The notes under the pieces are model-generated. The model saw only the letters and a list, made by a program, of their open reading frames with translations, searched no databases and was not told the DNA's origin. Positions 20,726-28,870 of a stretch of 36,921 nt of DNA are shown piece by piece; positions within the stretch are counted from its first letter, which is position 1, and every line of letters begins with the position of its first letter. Both the position numbers and the translations under genes were made by a program. The stretch comes from Acidobacteriota bacterium. GTDB lineage: Bacteria; Acidobacteriota; Aminicenantia; Aminicenantales; Saccharicenantaceae. The stretch lies in contig JADBLN010000029.1 in the NCBI GenBank assembly GCA_014894455.1, forward strand, positions 1 to 36,921, in the 5' to 3' direction.

Positions 20726-22207
20726 ATGCTGACGGTCATGGACGAAACGAAAAGCTCGGTTTACGACGTCGCCGTCATCGGCGGCGGGGCCGTCGGCTGC
20801 GCCGTCCTCCGGGAGCTCTCGCGCTACGACCTGAAGCTCCTCCTCCTCGAGAGGGAAGCGGACCTGGCCGAGGGCATCAGCAAGGGCAACAGCGGTGTCA
20901 TCCACGCCGGGTTCAACGTCTCGGCCGGGTCGCTCAAGGCTAAAACCAACGCCGCCGGCTTGGGGATGATCTACGGCCTGGCCGCGGAACTCGGCGTCCC
21001 CCACCGCAAGACCGGAAAGCTCGTCGTGGCCCTGGCCAATGCGGACAGGAGCCGCCTCGAGGAGCTCAAGGCCGATGGCGACAAGAACGGCGTCCAGGAC
21101 CTCGAGATCGTTGACGAGGCCGCCATCCGGCGCCTCGAGCCCCTGGCGCGCGGCCACTGGGCGCTCTATTCGCCGCACACGGGCATCATCTCCCCCTACG
21201 AATTCACCATCGCGCTGGCCGAGTGCGCCGGACAGAACGGCGCCCGGGTCTTGCTCGAGGCGCCCGTCGAGGCCGTTGACTTCCGCGGCGGCCTCTTCCA
21301 CCTGTCGACGCCGAAAGGGACGTTCGCGGCCCGCCGGGTCGTCAACAGCGCCGGCCTTTTTTCCGACGAAGTCGCCCGCTTGGCTGGGATCGACGAATAC
21401 CGGGTCTTCCCATATCGGGGCGAGTATCTCATCACGGACAAGGATTGCGGGCTCCGGCTCGGCCTTCCCGTTTATCCCGTGCCGCCACGCGACGACCCCG
21501 GCCTCGGCATCCATATCACGCCGACTCTGGAGGGGAACATCATCCTCGGCCCGAGCGCGGAGCCGGTCGACGACAAGCGCGACGTCTCCTCGACCCGGAA
21601 AGCCATGGCCCGGCTCAAGGCCGAGGCCGCCCGGCTCATGCCGGAGCTTTCCCGCGTCTCCTTCATCCGCAGCTACGCGGGGATACGCCCCAAGCTTGTC
21701 GACGCGAGCGACAAGGACAGGTTCGGCGATTTCATCGTCGAGGAGAGCGCCCTCCGTCCGGGCTGGATAAACCTCGTCGGGATCGAGTCGCCCGGTCTGA
21801 CCGCGGCGCCGGCCATCGCCGTAATGGTAGCCGGGATGATCGGCGCGAAAACGGATCTCCGGCCGAAGCCGGAGTTCAAACCGGAGCGGCTTCGCAGGAC
21901 CCGCTTCGCCGCCCTGGGCGACGGCGAGCGGGTGGGGCTGGTCGCCCGGGACGCCGACTGGGGCGAGATGGTCTGCCGCTGCGAGCACGTCGCCCGGGCC
22001 GAGGTCGTCGCCGCCCTGCGGAACCCGTTCGGGGCAAAGACGATGGACGCCGTCAAGCGTCGGACCCGGTGTGGCATGGGCCGCTGCCAGGGCGGTTTCT
22101 GCACGCCGCGCATCGTCGAGATCCTCCAGGACGAAGGGATGCCTGTCGACAGGATCACCAAACGGGGCGGCGGCTCCCGCCTCTTCTATGGGTGGCTCAA
22201 GGGCTGA
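20726..22207 (+). CDS. GlpA-like FAD-dependent oxidoreductase with C-terminal BFD-type [2Fe-2S] domain
   Basis: 493 residues. Seen: Rossmann FAD motif VIGGGAVGCAVLRELSRY (about 17-34), the DAO-family 'GNSGVIHAGF', 'VNSAGLFSDEVARLAG' and 'LVGIESPGLTAAPAIA', then a C-terminal Cys-rich domain (about 420-475: CRCEH...RCGMGRCQGGFC) of the bacterioferritin-associated-ferredoxin type that binds a [2Fe-2S] cluster. Family members include anaerobic glycerol-3-phosphate dehydrogenase GlpA and L-2-hydroxyglutarate oxidases. GlpB and GlpC are absent; instead the next two genes form the GlpA/FAD-reductase/DUF1667 triad known from Thermotoga and Clostridia. ATG 20726 or ATG 20738 could be the start. Confidence 0.87.
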   Translation: MLTVMDETKSSVYDVAVIGGGAVGCAVLRELSRYDLKLLLLEREADLAEGISKGNSGVIHAGFNVSAGSLKAKTNAAGLGMIYGLAAELGVPHRKTGKLVVALANADRSRLEELKADGDKNGVQDLEIVDEAAIRRLEPLARGHWALYSPHTGIISPYEFTIALAECAGQNGARVLLEAPVEAVDFRGGLFHLSTPKGTFAARRVVNSAGLFSDEVARLAGIDEYRVFPYRGEYLITDKDCGLRLGLPVYPVPPRDDPGLGIHITPTLEGNIILGPSAEPVDDKRDVSSTRKAMARLKAEAARLMPELSRVSFIRSYAGIRPKLVDASDKDRFGDFIVEESALRPGWINLVGIESPGLTAAPAIAVMVAGMIGAKTDLRPKPEFKPERLRRTRFAALGDGERVGLVARDADWGEMVCRCEHVARAEVVAALRNPFGAKTMDAVKRRTRCGMGRCQGGFCTPRIVEILQDEGMPVDRITKRGGGSRLFYGWLKG

Positions 22208-22213
22208 ACGAAG

Positions 22214-23458
22214 ATGGAAGCGAACGAGACCCATGACGTCGTCGTTATCGGCGGAGGTCCGGCCGGATTGGCCGCGGCCCTGGGCGCCCGGCGGGCCGGG
22301 GCGGGGAAAGTCCTCCTCGTCGAGCGCGACCGGACCCTCGGCGGCATCCTTAACCAATGCGTCCACGACGGCTTCGGGCTTTTCCTCTACAACGAAACGA
22401 TCAGCGGCCCCGAATACGCCGAGCGGCTCATCGAAGACGTCGTCCGCGAACCGATCAAGGTCGAGACCGGGACCATGGTCCTCGACCTTGGGCCGGACCG
22501 TGTCCTTCGGATCAACTCCCGTGCCGGCTATAGACTCGTTCGGGCCGGAGCCGTCGTGCTGGCCATGGGCTGCCGGGAGCGGACGCGGGAGATGATCGAG
22601 ATCCCGGGAACGCGCCCGGCCGGTGTTTTTACGGCCGGGTCGGCCCAGAACCTGGTCAACCTCCAGAATCTCCGCATCGGCAACGCGGCCGTCGTCCTGG
22701 GCTCGGGCGATATCGGGCTGATCATGGCCCGCCGCCTGACCTTCGAGGGCGTCGCGGTAAAGGGCGTCTTCGAGATCATGCCCTGGGCGAGCGGCCTCGA
22801 ACGCAACGTCCGCCAATGCCTGCTCGATTTCGGCATCCCGCTCGAGCTACGGTCGACCGTCGTCGAGATCCGAGGCCGCGACCGGGTGGAGAGCGTCGTC
22901 GTGGCCAAGGTCGACGATGCGCTCGGGCCGGTCGCCGGGACCGAGAGCGTCATTCCCTGCGATACCCTGCTCCTCTCGGTGGGGCTCATTCCCGAGAACG
23001 AACTCTCGAAGCGGGCCGGCGTCGCGCTCTCGCCGTTCACCGGAGGCGCCGTCGTCGACCAGACGCTCATGACCTCGGTCCCCGGGATTTTCTCTTGCGG
23101 CAATGTCCTTCATATCCATGACGTGGCCGATTGGGCCTCATACGAAGGTTTCGCGGCCGGCGAATCCGCCGCCCGTTACGCGGCGGGGGAGAAGGCGGCC
23201 GGCGGGACGGTCCGTGTTTCCGCCGGGCCGAACGTCAAGTACGTCCTCCCCCAAGTCCTGACGGCCGGGTCCGCGGGCGTAGAATGGAGCTTCCGGACAA
23301 TGCGTCCCCTCAGGAACGTCCAGGTCGTCGTCAAGGGGAAAACGACGGGAAAGGTCTATGCCCGGAAGAAGTTCGGCCGCCTCCTGCCGTCGGAGCTCCA
23401 GAAGATCAAGGTGCGTCCGGCCGTCGAAGAGGACCTCGAGGTCAGCTGCCATGAATGA
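22214..23458 (+). CDS. FAD/NAD(P)-dependent oxidoreductase, triad second subunit
   Basis: 414 residues, pyridine-nucleotide-disulfide-type flavoprotein. Seen: FAD motif VVIGGGPAGLAAALGARRAG (about 10-29), 'LGGILNQCVHDGFGL' with a Cys near the flavin, second nucleotide motif VVLGSGDIGLIMARRL (about 157-172) for NAD(P)H, and 'GIFSCGNVLHIHDVADWASYEGFAAG' near the C-terminus (FAD-binding GNV). This likely relays electrons between NAD(P) and the GlpA-like subunit (inference). Starts 6 bp after the previous stop and overlaps the DUF1667 gene by 8 bp. Confidence 0.88.
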   Translation: MEANETHDVVVIGGGPAGLAAALGARRAGAGKVLLVERDRTLGGILNQCVHDGFGLFLYNETISGPEYAERLIEDVVREPIKVETGTMVLDLGPDRVLRINSRAGYRLVRAGAVVLAMGCRERTREMIEIPGTRPAGVFTAGSAQNLVNLQNLRIGNAAVVLGSGDIGLIMARRLTFEGVAVKGVFEIMPWASGLERNVRQCLLDFGIPLELRSTVVEIRGRDRVESVVVAKVDDALGPVAGTESVIPCDTLLLSVGLIPENELSKRAGVALSPFTGGAVVDQTLMTSVPGIFSCGNVLHIHDVADWASYEGFAAGESAARYAAGEKAAGGTVRVSAGPNVKYVLPQVLTAGSAGVEWSFRTMRPLRNVQVVVKGKTTGKVYARKKFGRLLPSELQKIKVRPAVEEDLEVSCHE

Positions 23459-23825
23459 CCGCCCCGCCCTCGACCGCCTGACCTGCGTCCTCTGCCCTGT
23501 CGGCTGCGAGCTCGAGATCCGCAAGGACGAGGCCGGGGAGCTCGACGTCCAAGGGAACCAGTGCGACAAGGGCGTACCCTTCGCCGTCGAAGAAATCCTC
23601 CATCCGAAGAGGAACCTGGCCACGTCGGTTCCGGTCCGGGGCACGGCGGCGACGATGGTCTCGGTCCGGCTGAGCGGCCCCGTGCCGAGAGAGATGATCT
23701 TCCCCATCCTCGCCGAGATCGCCCGACTCAGGCCGGAGTCCCCCGTCCGACGCGGCCAGGTCCTCATCGCCGACGTCCTTGGCACGGGCGTCGACGTCAT
23801 CGCCACCCGCACGGTTGAATCGTAA
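23451..23825 (+). CDS. DUF1667 protein, triad third subunit
   Basis: 124 residues. Seen: an N-terminal Cys cluster CVLCPVGCEL and a further Cys in 'VQGNQCDKG', the hallmark of DUF1667 (four Cys that probably bind an Fe-S cluster or metal), then 'PFAVEEILHPKRNLATSVPVRG' and a 'VSVRLSGPVPREMIFPILAEIARL' domain. The start ATG 23451 overlaps the end of the preceding gene (ATGAATGA). DUF1667 genes are known to follow this oxidoreductase pair; the protein is plausibly a small electron-transfer or assembly subunit (inference). Confidence 0.88.
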   Translation: MNDRPALDRLTCVLCPVGCELEIRKDEAGELDVQGNQCDKGVPFAVEEILHPKRNLATSVPVRGTAATMVSVRLSGPVPREMIFPILAEIARLRPESPVRRGQVLIADVLGTGVDVIATRTVES

Positions 23826-23826
23826 C

Positions 23827-23885
23827 AGGGACTGCCCCCTCAATTGATTGATCTACAGGTGGGAATTGGGGAGGGGGACTGTCCC
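23827..23885. terminator. Imperfect hairpin between convergent operons
   Basis: AGGGACTGCCCCCTC...AATT (23827-23845) pairs with AATT...GAGGGGGACTGTCCCT (23864-23885) with small bulges. It separates the triad from the convergent Maf-RlmD gene. No T-tract on either side; may be a bidirectional terminator or a repeat of the GGGACTGYCCC type. Confidence 0.5.
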
Positions 23886-23887
23886 TC

Positions 23888-25822
23888 TTACTTCTCGAGG
23901 ACGGCCAGAACTTCCATGTGGGGCGTGTGGGGGAAGAGGTCGAAGGACGAGAGGGATTTGACCCTGTAGCCGGCGTCGAGAAAACCGCGGAGGTCCCGGG
24001 CGAGCGAAGCCGGGTTACAGGACACGTAGACGACCGCGGGGACGCCGAGGTCCAAGACCCGGCGGAGCGCCTTGCCCGTGAGCCCGACGCGCGGCGGGTC
24101 GACGACGACGACGTCGGCCGGCTCGCGGAGCGGTTCACTCAGCAGGGCTTCGACGGTCCCCGGCACGAACGCGGCGTTCTCGATGCGGTTGAGCATGGCG
24201 TTTTCCACGGCGGTGGCGATATTGGCGGGGGAGGAGTCGACGCCCGTCACTTTCCGGACCGCCCCGGCGAGCGAGAGCTCGATCGTCCCGCTGCCGCAAT
24301 AGAGCCCCAGGACGTGGCTCTCCGGAGATAGCGGAGCTTCGTCCCTGATCCTTCGGTAGAGCAGTTCGGCGCCGGCCGTGTTGGTCTGGAAGAACGTCTG
24401 GGGGTAGACCCGGAAGGTGAGGCCGGCCAGCGTTTCCTCGATGAACGGGGCCCCGGCGACGAGCTGGGTCTTCTCGTGCTCGACGAGGTCCGAGGGGCGG
24501 TTGTTCGTGACGTGGACGAAACTCTTGAGCTCCGGGACGGCGGCCATCAGGCGCTCGGCCAGGACGGCGATATCCGTGCCCGGAAGCTCGGCCGTCACGA
24601 GGATGACCATGAGCTCGCCGGTCCTCTTCCCCTGCCGGAGGACGAGGTGGCGGACGTGTCCGTGGCCCGACAGGATGTCGAAAACGGCCAGGCCTTTTTC
24701 GCCGACGAAATCGATCACGGCCGGAAAGACACGCTCGACGACAGGACTGAATATCGGGCACGCGTCGATGGACAAAGTGCGGCGGTGGGTCTGCCGGGTG
24801 GCCGTGACTCTCTCCCTGAGCCCGAGCACGAGCCGGCCCCAGTTCTCCCCGAAGCCGAACTCCATCTTGTTCCGGTAGGCGTAGAAGTCCGGCGAGGGCG
24901 TGATGGCCTTGACGGTCGCGGCCGCCTCGGCGATGCCGGCCTCCACGAGCGTCCGTTTGAGGTGCCGTTCTTTGAGCTCGAGCTGGGTCCCGTAATCGAT
25001 GTTCTGGAAGAGGCAGCCGCCGCACCGCCCGAAATGAGGACAGCGGGGCTCGGCGCGGCGGCTCGAAGGGAGCTCGACCCGGATGACCTCGGCGACACGG
25101 GCGGCGCCGCGCTCACCGACGACCTGGACCCGGACGGTTTCGCCGGTGACGCCGCCCGGGATAAGAAGCTTGCGGCCGTCGGCCACGGCTTTCCCGGAGC
25201 TCGCCGGGAAATCGATGTCCTCGACCTCGACCGTGAGCGGCGGGGCCTTGAACAGGGCCAGGAGCCGCCGGACCTTTTCCACGGGAAAGCCGACGACGTT
25301 GTCGTAATCCCCCTTGAGCTTGGCGACGAACGCGTCGCCGACCTCCTGGACGGCGTAGGCGCCGGCCTTGTCGAAGCAGCTTTCCTGGTCGAGGTAGCCT
25401 TCGATCATCTCCGCGGAGAGCTCGCGGAAGGTGACGTAGGTCAGGTCGTAGCCCGTGAGGAGGCGATCCTCGGTTTTGTTGTAAAAAGCCAACCCGGTCA
25501 TCACCCGGTGCCGCCGGCCCGAGAGCGCCCGGAGCATGGCCCGAGCGGCTTCCCGGTCGGACGGCTTACCGAGGACGCGCAGACCTAGGGCGACGACCGT
25601 GTCCGCCCCGATGACGATGGCTTCGGGGAAGGATTCGGCCGCCATTTTGGCCTTCAGCACGGCGGCGGCGATGGCGAACTCGAGCGGGTCTTTCTCCGGA
25701 ACCGAGGATTCGTCGACGTCGGTCGGGAAGACGCGGAACTCCGGCGCGACCCGGGCCATGAGCTCCCGGCGCCGGGGCGAAGCCGAGGCGAGGACGATTT
25801 CCGCCATCTGCGTTTTTTCCAT
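23888..25822 (-). CDS. Maf nucleotide pyrophosphatase fused to RlmD/TrmA-type RNA (uracil-5)-methyltransferase
   Basis: 644 residues, two enzymes in one chain. Residues 7-192: Maf domain with SASPRR (13-18), GADTVV (72-77), GKP (85-87) and DKAGAYAVQ (151-159), the dTTP/UTP-type house-cleaning pyrophosphatase pattern, ending in the usual GDYDNVVGFPV. After about 3 residues comes a TRAM-like domain (196-250), then the RumA/RlmD-type methyltransferase: [4Fe-4S] Cys 261, 267, 270 and 355, FFQTN 477-481, SAM loop LYCGSGTIEL 507-516, DPPRVG 575-580 and catalytic SCNP with Cys 602. No stop or plausible restart lies at the junction. The start is ATG 25822 or 25807. Each half is complete, so both should be active. 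I know no standard description of this fusion. Confidence 0.93.
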   Translation of the reverse strand: MEKTQMAEIVLASASPRRRELMARVAPEFRVFPTDVDESSVPEKDPLEFAIAAAVLKAKMAAESFPEAIVIGADTVVALGLRVLGKPSDREAARAMLRALSGRRHRVMTGLAFYNKTEDRLLTGYDLTYVTFRELSAEMIEGYLDQESCFDKAGAYAVQEVGDAFVAKLKGDYDNVVGFPVEKVRRLLALFKAPPLTVEVEDIDFPASSGKAVADGRKLLIPGGVTGETVRVQVVGERGAARVAEVIRVELPSSRRAEPRCPHFGRCGGCLFQNIDYGTQLELKERHLKRTLVEAGIAEAAATVKAITPSPDFYAYRNKMEFGFGENWGRLVLGLRERVTATRQTHRRTLSIDACPIFSPVVERVFPAVIDFVGEKGLAVFDILSGHGHVRHLVLRQGKRTGELMVILVTAELPGTDIAVLAERLMAAVPELKSFVHVTNNRPSDLVEHEKTQLVAGAPFIEETLAGLTFRVYPQTFFQTNTAGAELLYRRIRDEAPLSPESHVLGLYCGSGTIELSLAGAVRKVTGVDSSPANIATAVENAMLNRIENAAFVPGTVEALLSEPLREPADVVVVDPPRVGLTGKALRRVLDLGVPAVVYVSCNPASLARDLRGFLDAGYRVKSLSSFDLFPHTPHMEVLAVLEK

Positions 25823-25891
25823 GGATGAGGACCTATTTTACACGATTCGCCGCGGGGCGCCATGAGGGAAACGGGTCCCGGCCCTGCGTTC

Positions 25892-27103
25892 CTAGGGGAA
25901 GAGCCGTGCCCCCCAGCCGGTCTCGACGGCGTAATTCATGCACCGGGCGAAAATAGCGTAATCGAATTCGGGGCAGACAAGGCCCCTTTTTTCGAGGGCC
26001 GGCGCGGCGTTCTTGATCTCGAACGTCCGCAGGTCCTGCATGTAAGGACGGTAGGCGTCGAGGTAAGCATCGTAGAGCGTCTCCAGAGCGTTCCTCGGCT
26101 GCGCCACAAAGGCCTCCAACCCGCAGGTCTCGACGCCGTCCAGGCGAAAAAGACGTTTGGCGTGATCGACGAGATCCTCGATCCTCGTCGGCCGGGAGTT
26201 GACGATGTGATAGACGCCGCCTTCGAGGCCGTCCTCCAGGATGGCCATGAAGACATCGACGCAGTGGTCGATCGGGACGAGGTTGATGCCGCCCTCGCGG
26301 CCGGCCTCGATACGGATGGGCATGAAAAGATACCCGTTCTCCTTCATCCGGATGCCCAGCTCCGAGGCTTTCCTCCCGTCCCGCTCGCGAATGTCGGCGA
26401 GGTAGATGTCGCGGAGAAAGACGGCCGCCTTGACCGGGAAGTAGAGGGCGTTGAAGCGCAGGGTTCGTCCCGTCCGGGAATCGCCGTAGACGATGGACGG
26501 CCGGTAGACGTTGAGCCGGATGCCCTCGCGCCGGCAGACGTCCCGGGCCAGGATCTCTCCGCCGGCCTTCGTCTCTTCGTAGACGTTGGTGAATTTGCCC
26601 GATTCGACCCATTCCTCCCGGCAGAGCCCGGTCCGCTTTCCGGCGACGAAAGCGGTGCTGACATGGTGGAAAAAGACGCACCCGCTCCGGGCGGCGAAAT
26701 CGAGGACGTTGCGGAGCCCGCCGATGTTGACCGCCTCGACCTCGGCCCGCTTCCGCTCGGCGAAGGCCGTGTTCGAGGCGCAGTGGACGATCTCGTCGAC
26801 CGGGCCCGGTCCCGCTGTCCCCTCGAGCGCCGCTTCGGCCCAGCCGGGGTCGAGGACATCGCCCTCGGCGACGTCGAGAGACCGGCGTACCCCCTCGTCG
26901 AGGCCGAACCAGTCGGCGAGACGGGCGACCCTGTCCTGGGCCGGGAGCTTTTTCGATGACCGGACCAAAACCGTTACCCGGTGGCCGGCCCTCAACAGGG
27001 CGACGGCGATGTGGCTGCCGAGGAACCCCGTCCCGCCCGTGACCAGGATGCGTTGACCTCGTGCTGCGCGCCTTTCGACGAGCGTCCCTGACCCGATTCT
27101 CAT
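25892..27103 (-). CDS. Extended SDR / thioester-reductase-like NAD(P)-dependent oxidoreductase
   Basis: 403 residues. Seen: NAD(P) motif VTGGTGFLGSHIAVALL (about 21-37), 'VLVRSSKK', 'EIVHCASNTAFAE', the catalytic pair in YEETKAGGE (YxxxK-type), and 'INLVPIDHCVDVFMAIL', typical of NAD_binding_4/male-sterility or thioester-reductase domains that reduce acyl thioesters to aldehydes or alcohols. It stands alone, without a carrier-protein or adenylation domain. The first codons overlap GGGAGGGG followed by TTG-ATG; ATG 27103 is taken as start. Substrate unknown; lipid or polyketide-like acyl groups are an inference from the family. Confidence 0.85.
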   Translation of the reverse strand: MRIGSGTLVERRAARGQRILVTGGTGFLGSHIAVALLRAGHRVTVLVRSSKKLPAQDRVARLADWFGLDEGVRRSLDVAEGDVLDPGWAEAALEGTAGPGPVDEIVHCASNTAFAERKRAEVEAVNIGGLRNVLDFAARSGCVFFHHVSTAFVAGKRTGLCREEWVESGKFTNVYEETKAGGEILARDVCRREGIRLNVYRPSIVYGDSRTGRTLRFNALYFPVKAAVFLRDIYLADIRERDGRKASELGIRMKENGYLFMPIRIEAGREGGINLVPIDHCVDVFMAILEDGLEGGVYHIVNSRPTRIEDLVDHAKRLFRLDGVETCGLEAFVAQPRNALETLYDAYLDAYRPYMQDLRTFEIKNAAPALEKRGLVCPEFDYAIFARCMNYAVETGWGARLFP

Positions 27104-27326
27104 CAAGCCCCTCCCGGCCCGAGGCCGAGCCGCTGGACCGTCGTTCGCTTCTAGAAAAAGCCGACCTTTTCTTCAGATATCCGCATTCTCGCGTCTTCCC
27201 CGACGGTGTCATTCACTTTATCAAATGGTACCGGAAATAAAAAGGGGGAGGATCGGTCTTGTCTGGGAATGGCGACATCTTGGAAAATATGCGCGGTTAC
27301 AATAAAATAGCGGCGGAGATCGTTGA

Positions 27327-28241
27327 GTGAGCCGTTTTGCTGTCGGCGTCGACCTGGGTGGAACCAAGGTCGAGGCCTGTCTCGTCGACGAGACACGGAA
27401 AATCCTGGCCCGCAAGCGCCGGCCGTCGGAGCCCGGACTCGGCCGGGACCGGGTTGTCGCCAATATCCTCGATCTCATTGCCGAGACGGCCGGAGGAGCC
27501 GCCTACGGGGCCGTGGGCATTGGCACGCCCGGGACCTACCAGCCTCGGGACGACATCATGTACGGCGCGCCCCACACGCCGCTTTACGAGAAGCCCGGCC
27601 TCGTCAGCCTGCTCCGGTCCAGGCTTCCCGTCCCGCTTATCGTCGAGAACGACGCCAACTGCCTGGCCCTGGCAGAATTCTTCGCCCAGTGCTACGGCCG
27701 GTTTTCGACGGTCATGGCCGTCATCCTGGGCACGGGCATGGGCTCGGGGCTCGTCCTTGGTAACCGGCTCCACCGCGGCCCGAACGGGAACGCCGGCGAG
27801 ATCGGCCATACCTCGATCGACATCGACGGCCGGGCCTGCGAGTGCGGCCGGAACGGCTGCGGCGAAGCTTATCTCTCCGGGCCGAGTCTCGGCCGGCGCT
27901 ACGCCGAGATCTCCGGCGAATCCCTCGCCCCGGAAGAGATCTTCAAGCGATTCGAAAAAGGGGATCCCGCCGCCCGCCGGATTTTCGGAGAGTCGTTCCG
28001 GGTCATGGGCGAACTTTTCGCCAATTGCGTCAACGCCCTCGACCTCGAGGCCATCGTCCTCGGCGGCGGCGTCTCAAACATCCCCCTCTGGTACGAACAC
28101 GTCCCGCCGATCATGAACAAATCCCTTTTCGGAATCCCCGGCAGAAATATCCCCATCCTGAAAGCCGTTCTGGGGGATTCGGCGGGAGTGCTAGGTGCGG
28201 CCTATCTTGCTTTGCGCGAGCTGCGCCTCATGGACTTTTAA
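27327..28241 (+). CDS. ROK-family sugar kinase (glucokinase/fructokinase-like)
   Basis: 304 residues. Phosphorylates a hexose with ATP in the cytosol. Seen: phosphate loop VDLGGTK (9-14 region), sugar-binding 'IVENDANCLALAEF' with catalytic Asp, 'ILGTGMGSGLV', the ROK zinc signature 'GEIGHTSIDIDGRACECGRNGCGEAYLSG' with its His and three Cys intact, and 'IVLGGGVSN'. GTG start at 27327, after GGAG about 9 bases upstream. The substrate (glucose, fructose, mannose or N-acetyl sugar) is not decided by what I can see. Confidence 0.92.
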   Translation: MSRFAVGVDLGGTKVEACLVDETRKILARKRRPSEPGLGRDRVVANILDLIAETAGGAAYGAVGIGTPGTYQPRDDIMYGAPHTPLYEKPGLVSLLRSRLPVPLIVENDANCLALAEFFAQCYGRFSTVMAVILGTGMGSGLVLGNRLHRGPNGNAGEIGHTSIDIDGRACECGRNGCGEAYLSGPSLGRRYAEISGESLAPEEIFKRFEKGDPAARRIFGESFRVMGELFANCVNALDLEAIVLGGGVSNIPLWYEHVPPIMNKSLFGIPGRNIPILKAVLGDSAGVLGAAYLALRELRLMDF

Positions 28242-28247
28242 CGTTCT

Positions 28248-28685
28248 TTATTGGTACTTGCCCATGATGTAGTTTTCGAGGTTCTCGATCGTCCCCTTCT
28301 GCTGGCCGATGATGGCCTTGACCACGTCGCCGATGGAGATGATGCCGGCGAGCTTGCCGTCCTTGCAGACGGGCAGATGGCGGATGTGTTTGTCGGTCAT
28401 CAGGGCCATGCACTCCTCGGCCGTCGTGTCGTAATGGACGCCGTAGACTTCCTTGGTCATGATGTCCCGGACCGGCGTGTCCTGGGAATGGCGGCCCATA
28501 AGGATGATCTTCCGGGCGTAGTCCCGTTCGGAGATGATGCCGACGACGTCGTCCTTCTCCATAACGACCAGGGCGCCGAGCCCTTTCTTGGACATGAGCT
28601 CGAGGGCCTCGAAAACCTTGGCCTCGGGCGATATCGTCCAGGCCGTGTGGCCCTTCTGGTCGAGGATTTCCTTGACGTTGATCAT
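28248..28685 (-). CDS. Tandem CBS-domain protein
   Basis: 145 residues consisting of two CBS motifs (about 8-62 and 76-130), with 'VVGIISERDYARKI' and 'LAGIISIGDVVKAII' as the paired helix-turn segments. Stand-alone CBS pairs bind adenosine nucleotides and regulate partners; the partner is unknown. GGAGGGAAGATC fixes ATG 28685, although the frame runs open much further upstream across the malic enzyme gene (out of its frame). It lies behind the malic enzyme gene on the same strand, separated by 185 bp of hairpins, so co-transcription is uncertain. Confidence 0.92.
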   Translation of the reverse strand: MINVKEILDQKGHTAWTISPEAKVFEALELMSKKGLGALVVMEKDDVVGIISERDYARKIILMGRHSQDTPVRDIMTKEVYGVHYDTTAEECMALMTDKHIRHLPVCKDGKLAGIISIGDVVKAIIGQQKGTIENLENYIMGKYQ

Positions 28686-28763
28686 GATCTTCCCTCCAGT
28701 TCGACTGCCGTATTCCCTTTCCGGCGCGGTTCCTATATAGCCGAGCCGTGGATAGTTGTCAAC

Positions 28764-28866
28764 CCCATTCGTGGGACTCCACGGACTTATGTACCTGGAG
28801 TCCCACGAATGGGACAGGCGCTCCAACACCTGCAGTCCAAGAGATCCCACGGACGTAAGTCCGTGG
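28764..28866. repeat. Nested hairpins between the malic enzyme and CBS genes
   Basis: Three overlapping inverted repeats: an 18-bp perfect pair, CCCATTCGTGGGACTCCA (28764-28781) with 28796-28813, 14-nt loop; an 8-bp hairpin CCACGGAC-GTAA-GTCCGTGG (28847-28866), a few bases after the malic enzyme stop codon; and an 11-bp pair CCACGGACTTA (28779-28789) with TAAGTCCGTGG (28856-28866) that would compete with both. The layout allows two mutually exclusive folds, as in attenuators, but no U-tract is present. Confidence 0.6.
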
Positions 28867-28870
28867 AGCT

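Noticed and set aside
20726-22207. Calling the first triad subunit GlpA with glycerol-3-phosphate as its substrate
   Set aside because: GlpB, GlpC and glycerol genes are absent and related oxidases act on other hydroxy acids; only a GlpA-like label is supported.
20663-22816. A 717-codon minus-strand frame opposite the GlpA-like gene
   Set aside because: Antisense artefact of GC-rich codon bias; the plus-strand flavoprotein motifs are unambiguous.
23888-25822. Two separate genes, maf and rlmD, rather than a fusion
   Set aside because: There is no stop codon and no start codon with a ribosome site at the junction near residue 193; the linker is only about three residues.
27240-27326. A promoter for the ROK kinase gene (TACAAT at 27298-27303)
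   Set aside because: The -10-like hexamer has no acceptable -35 at 16-18 bp, so I did not list it as a feature.
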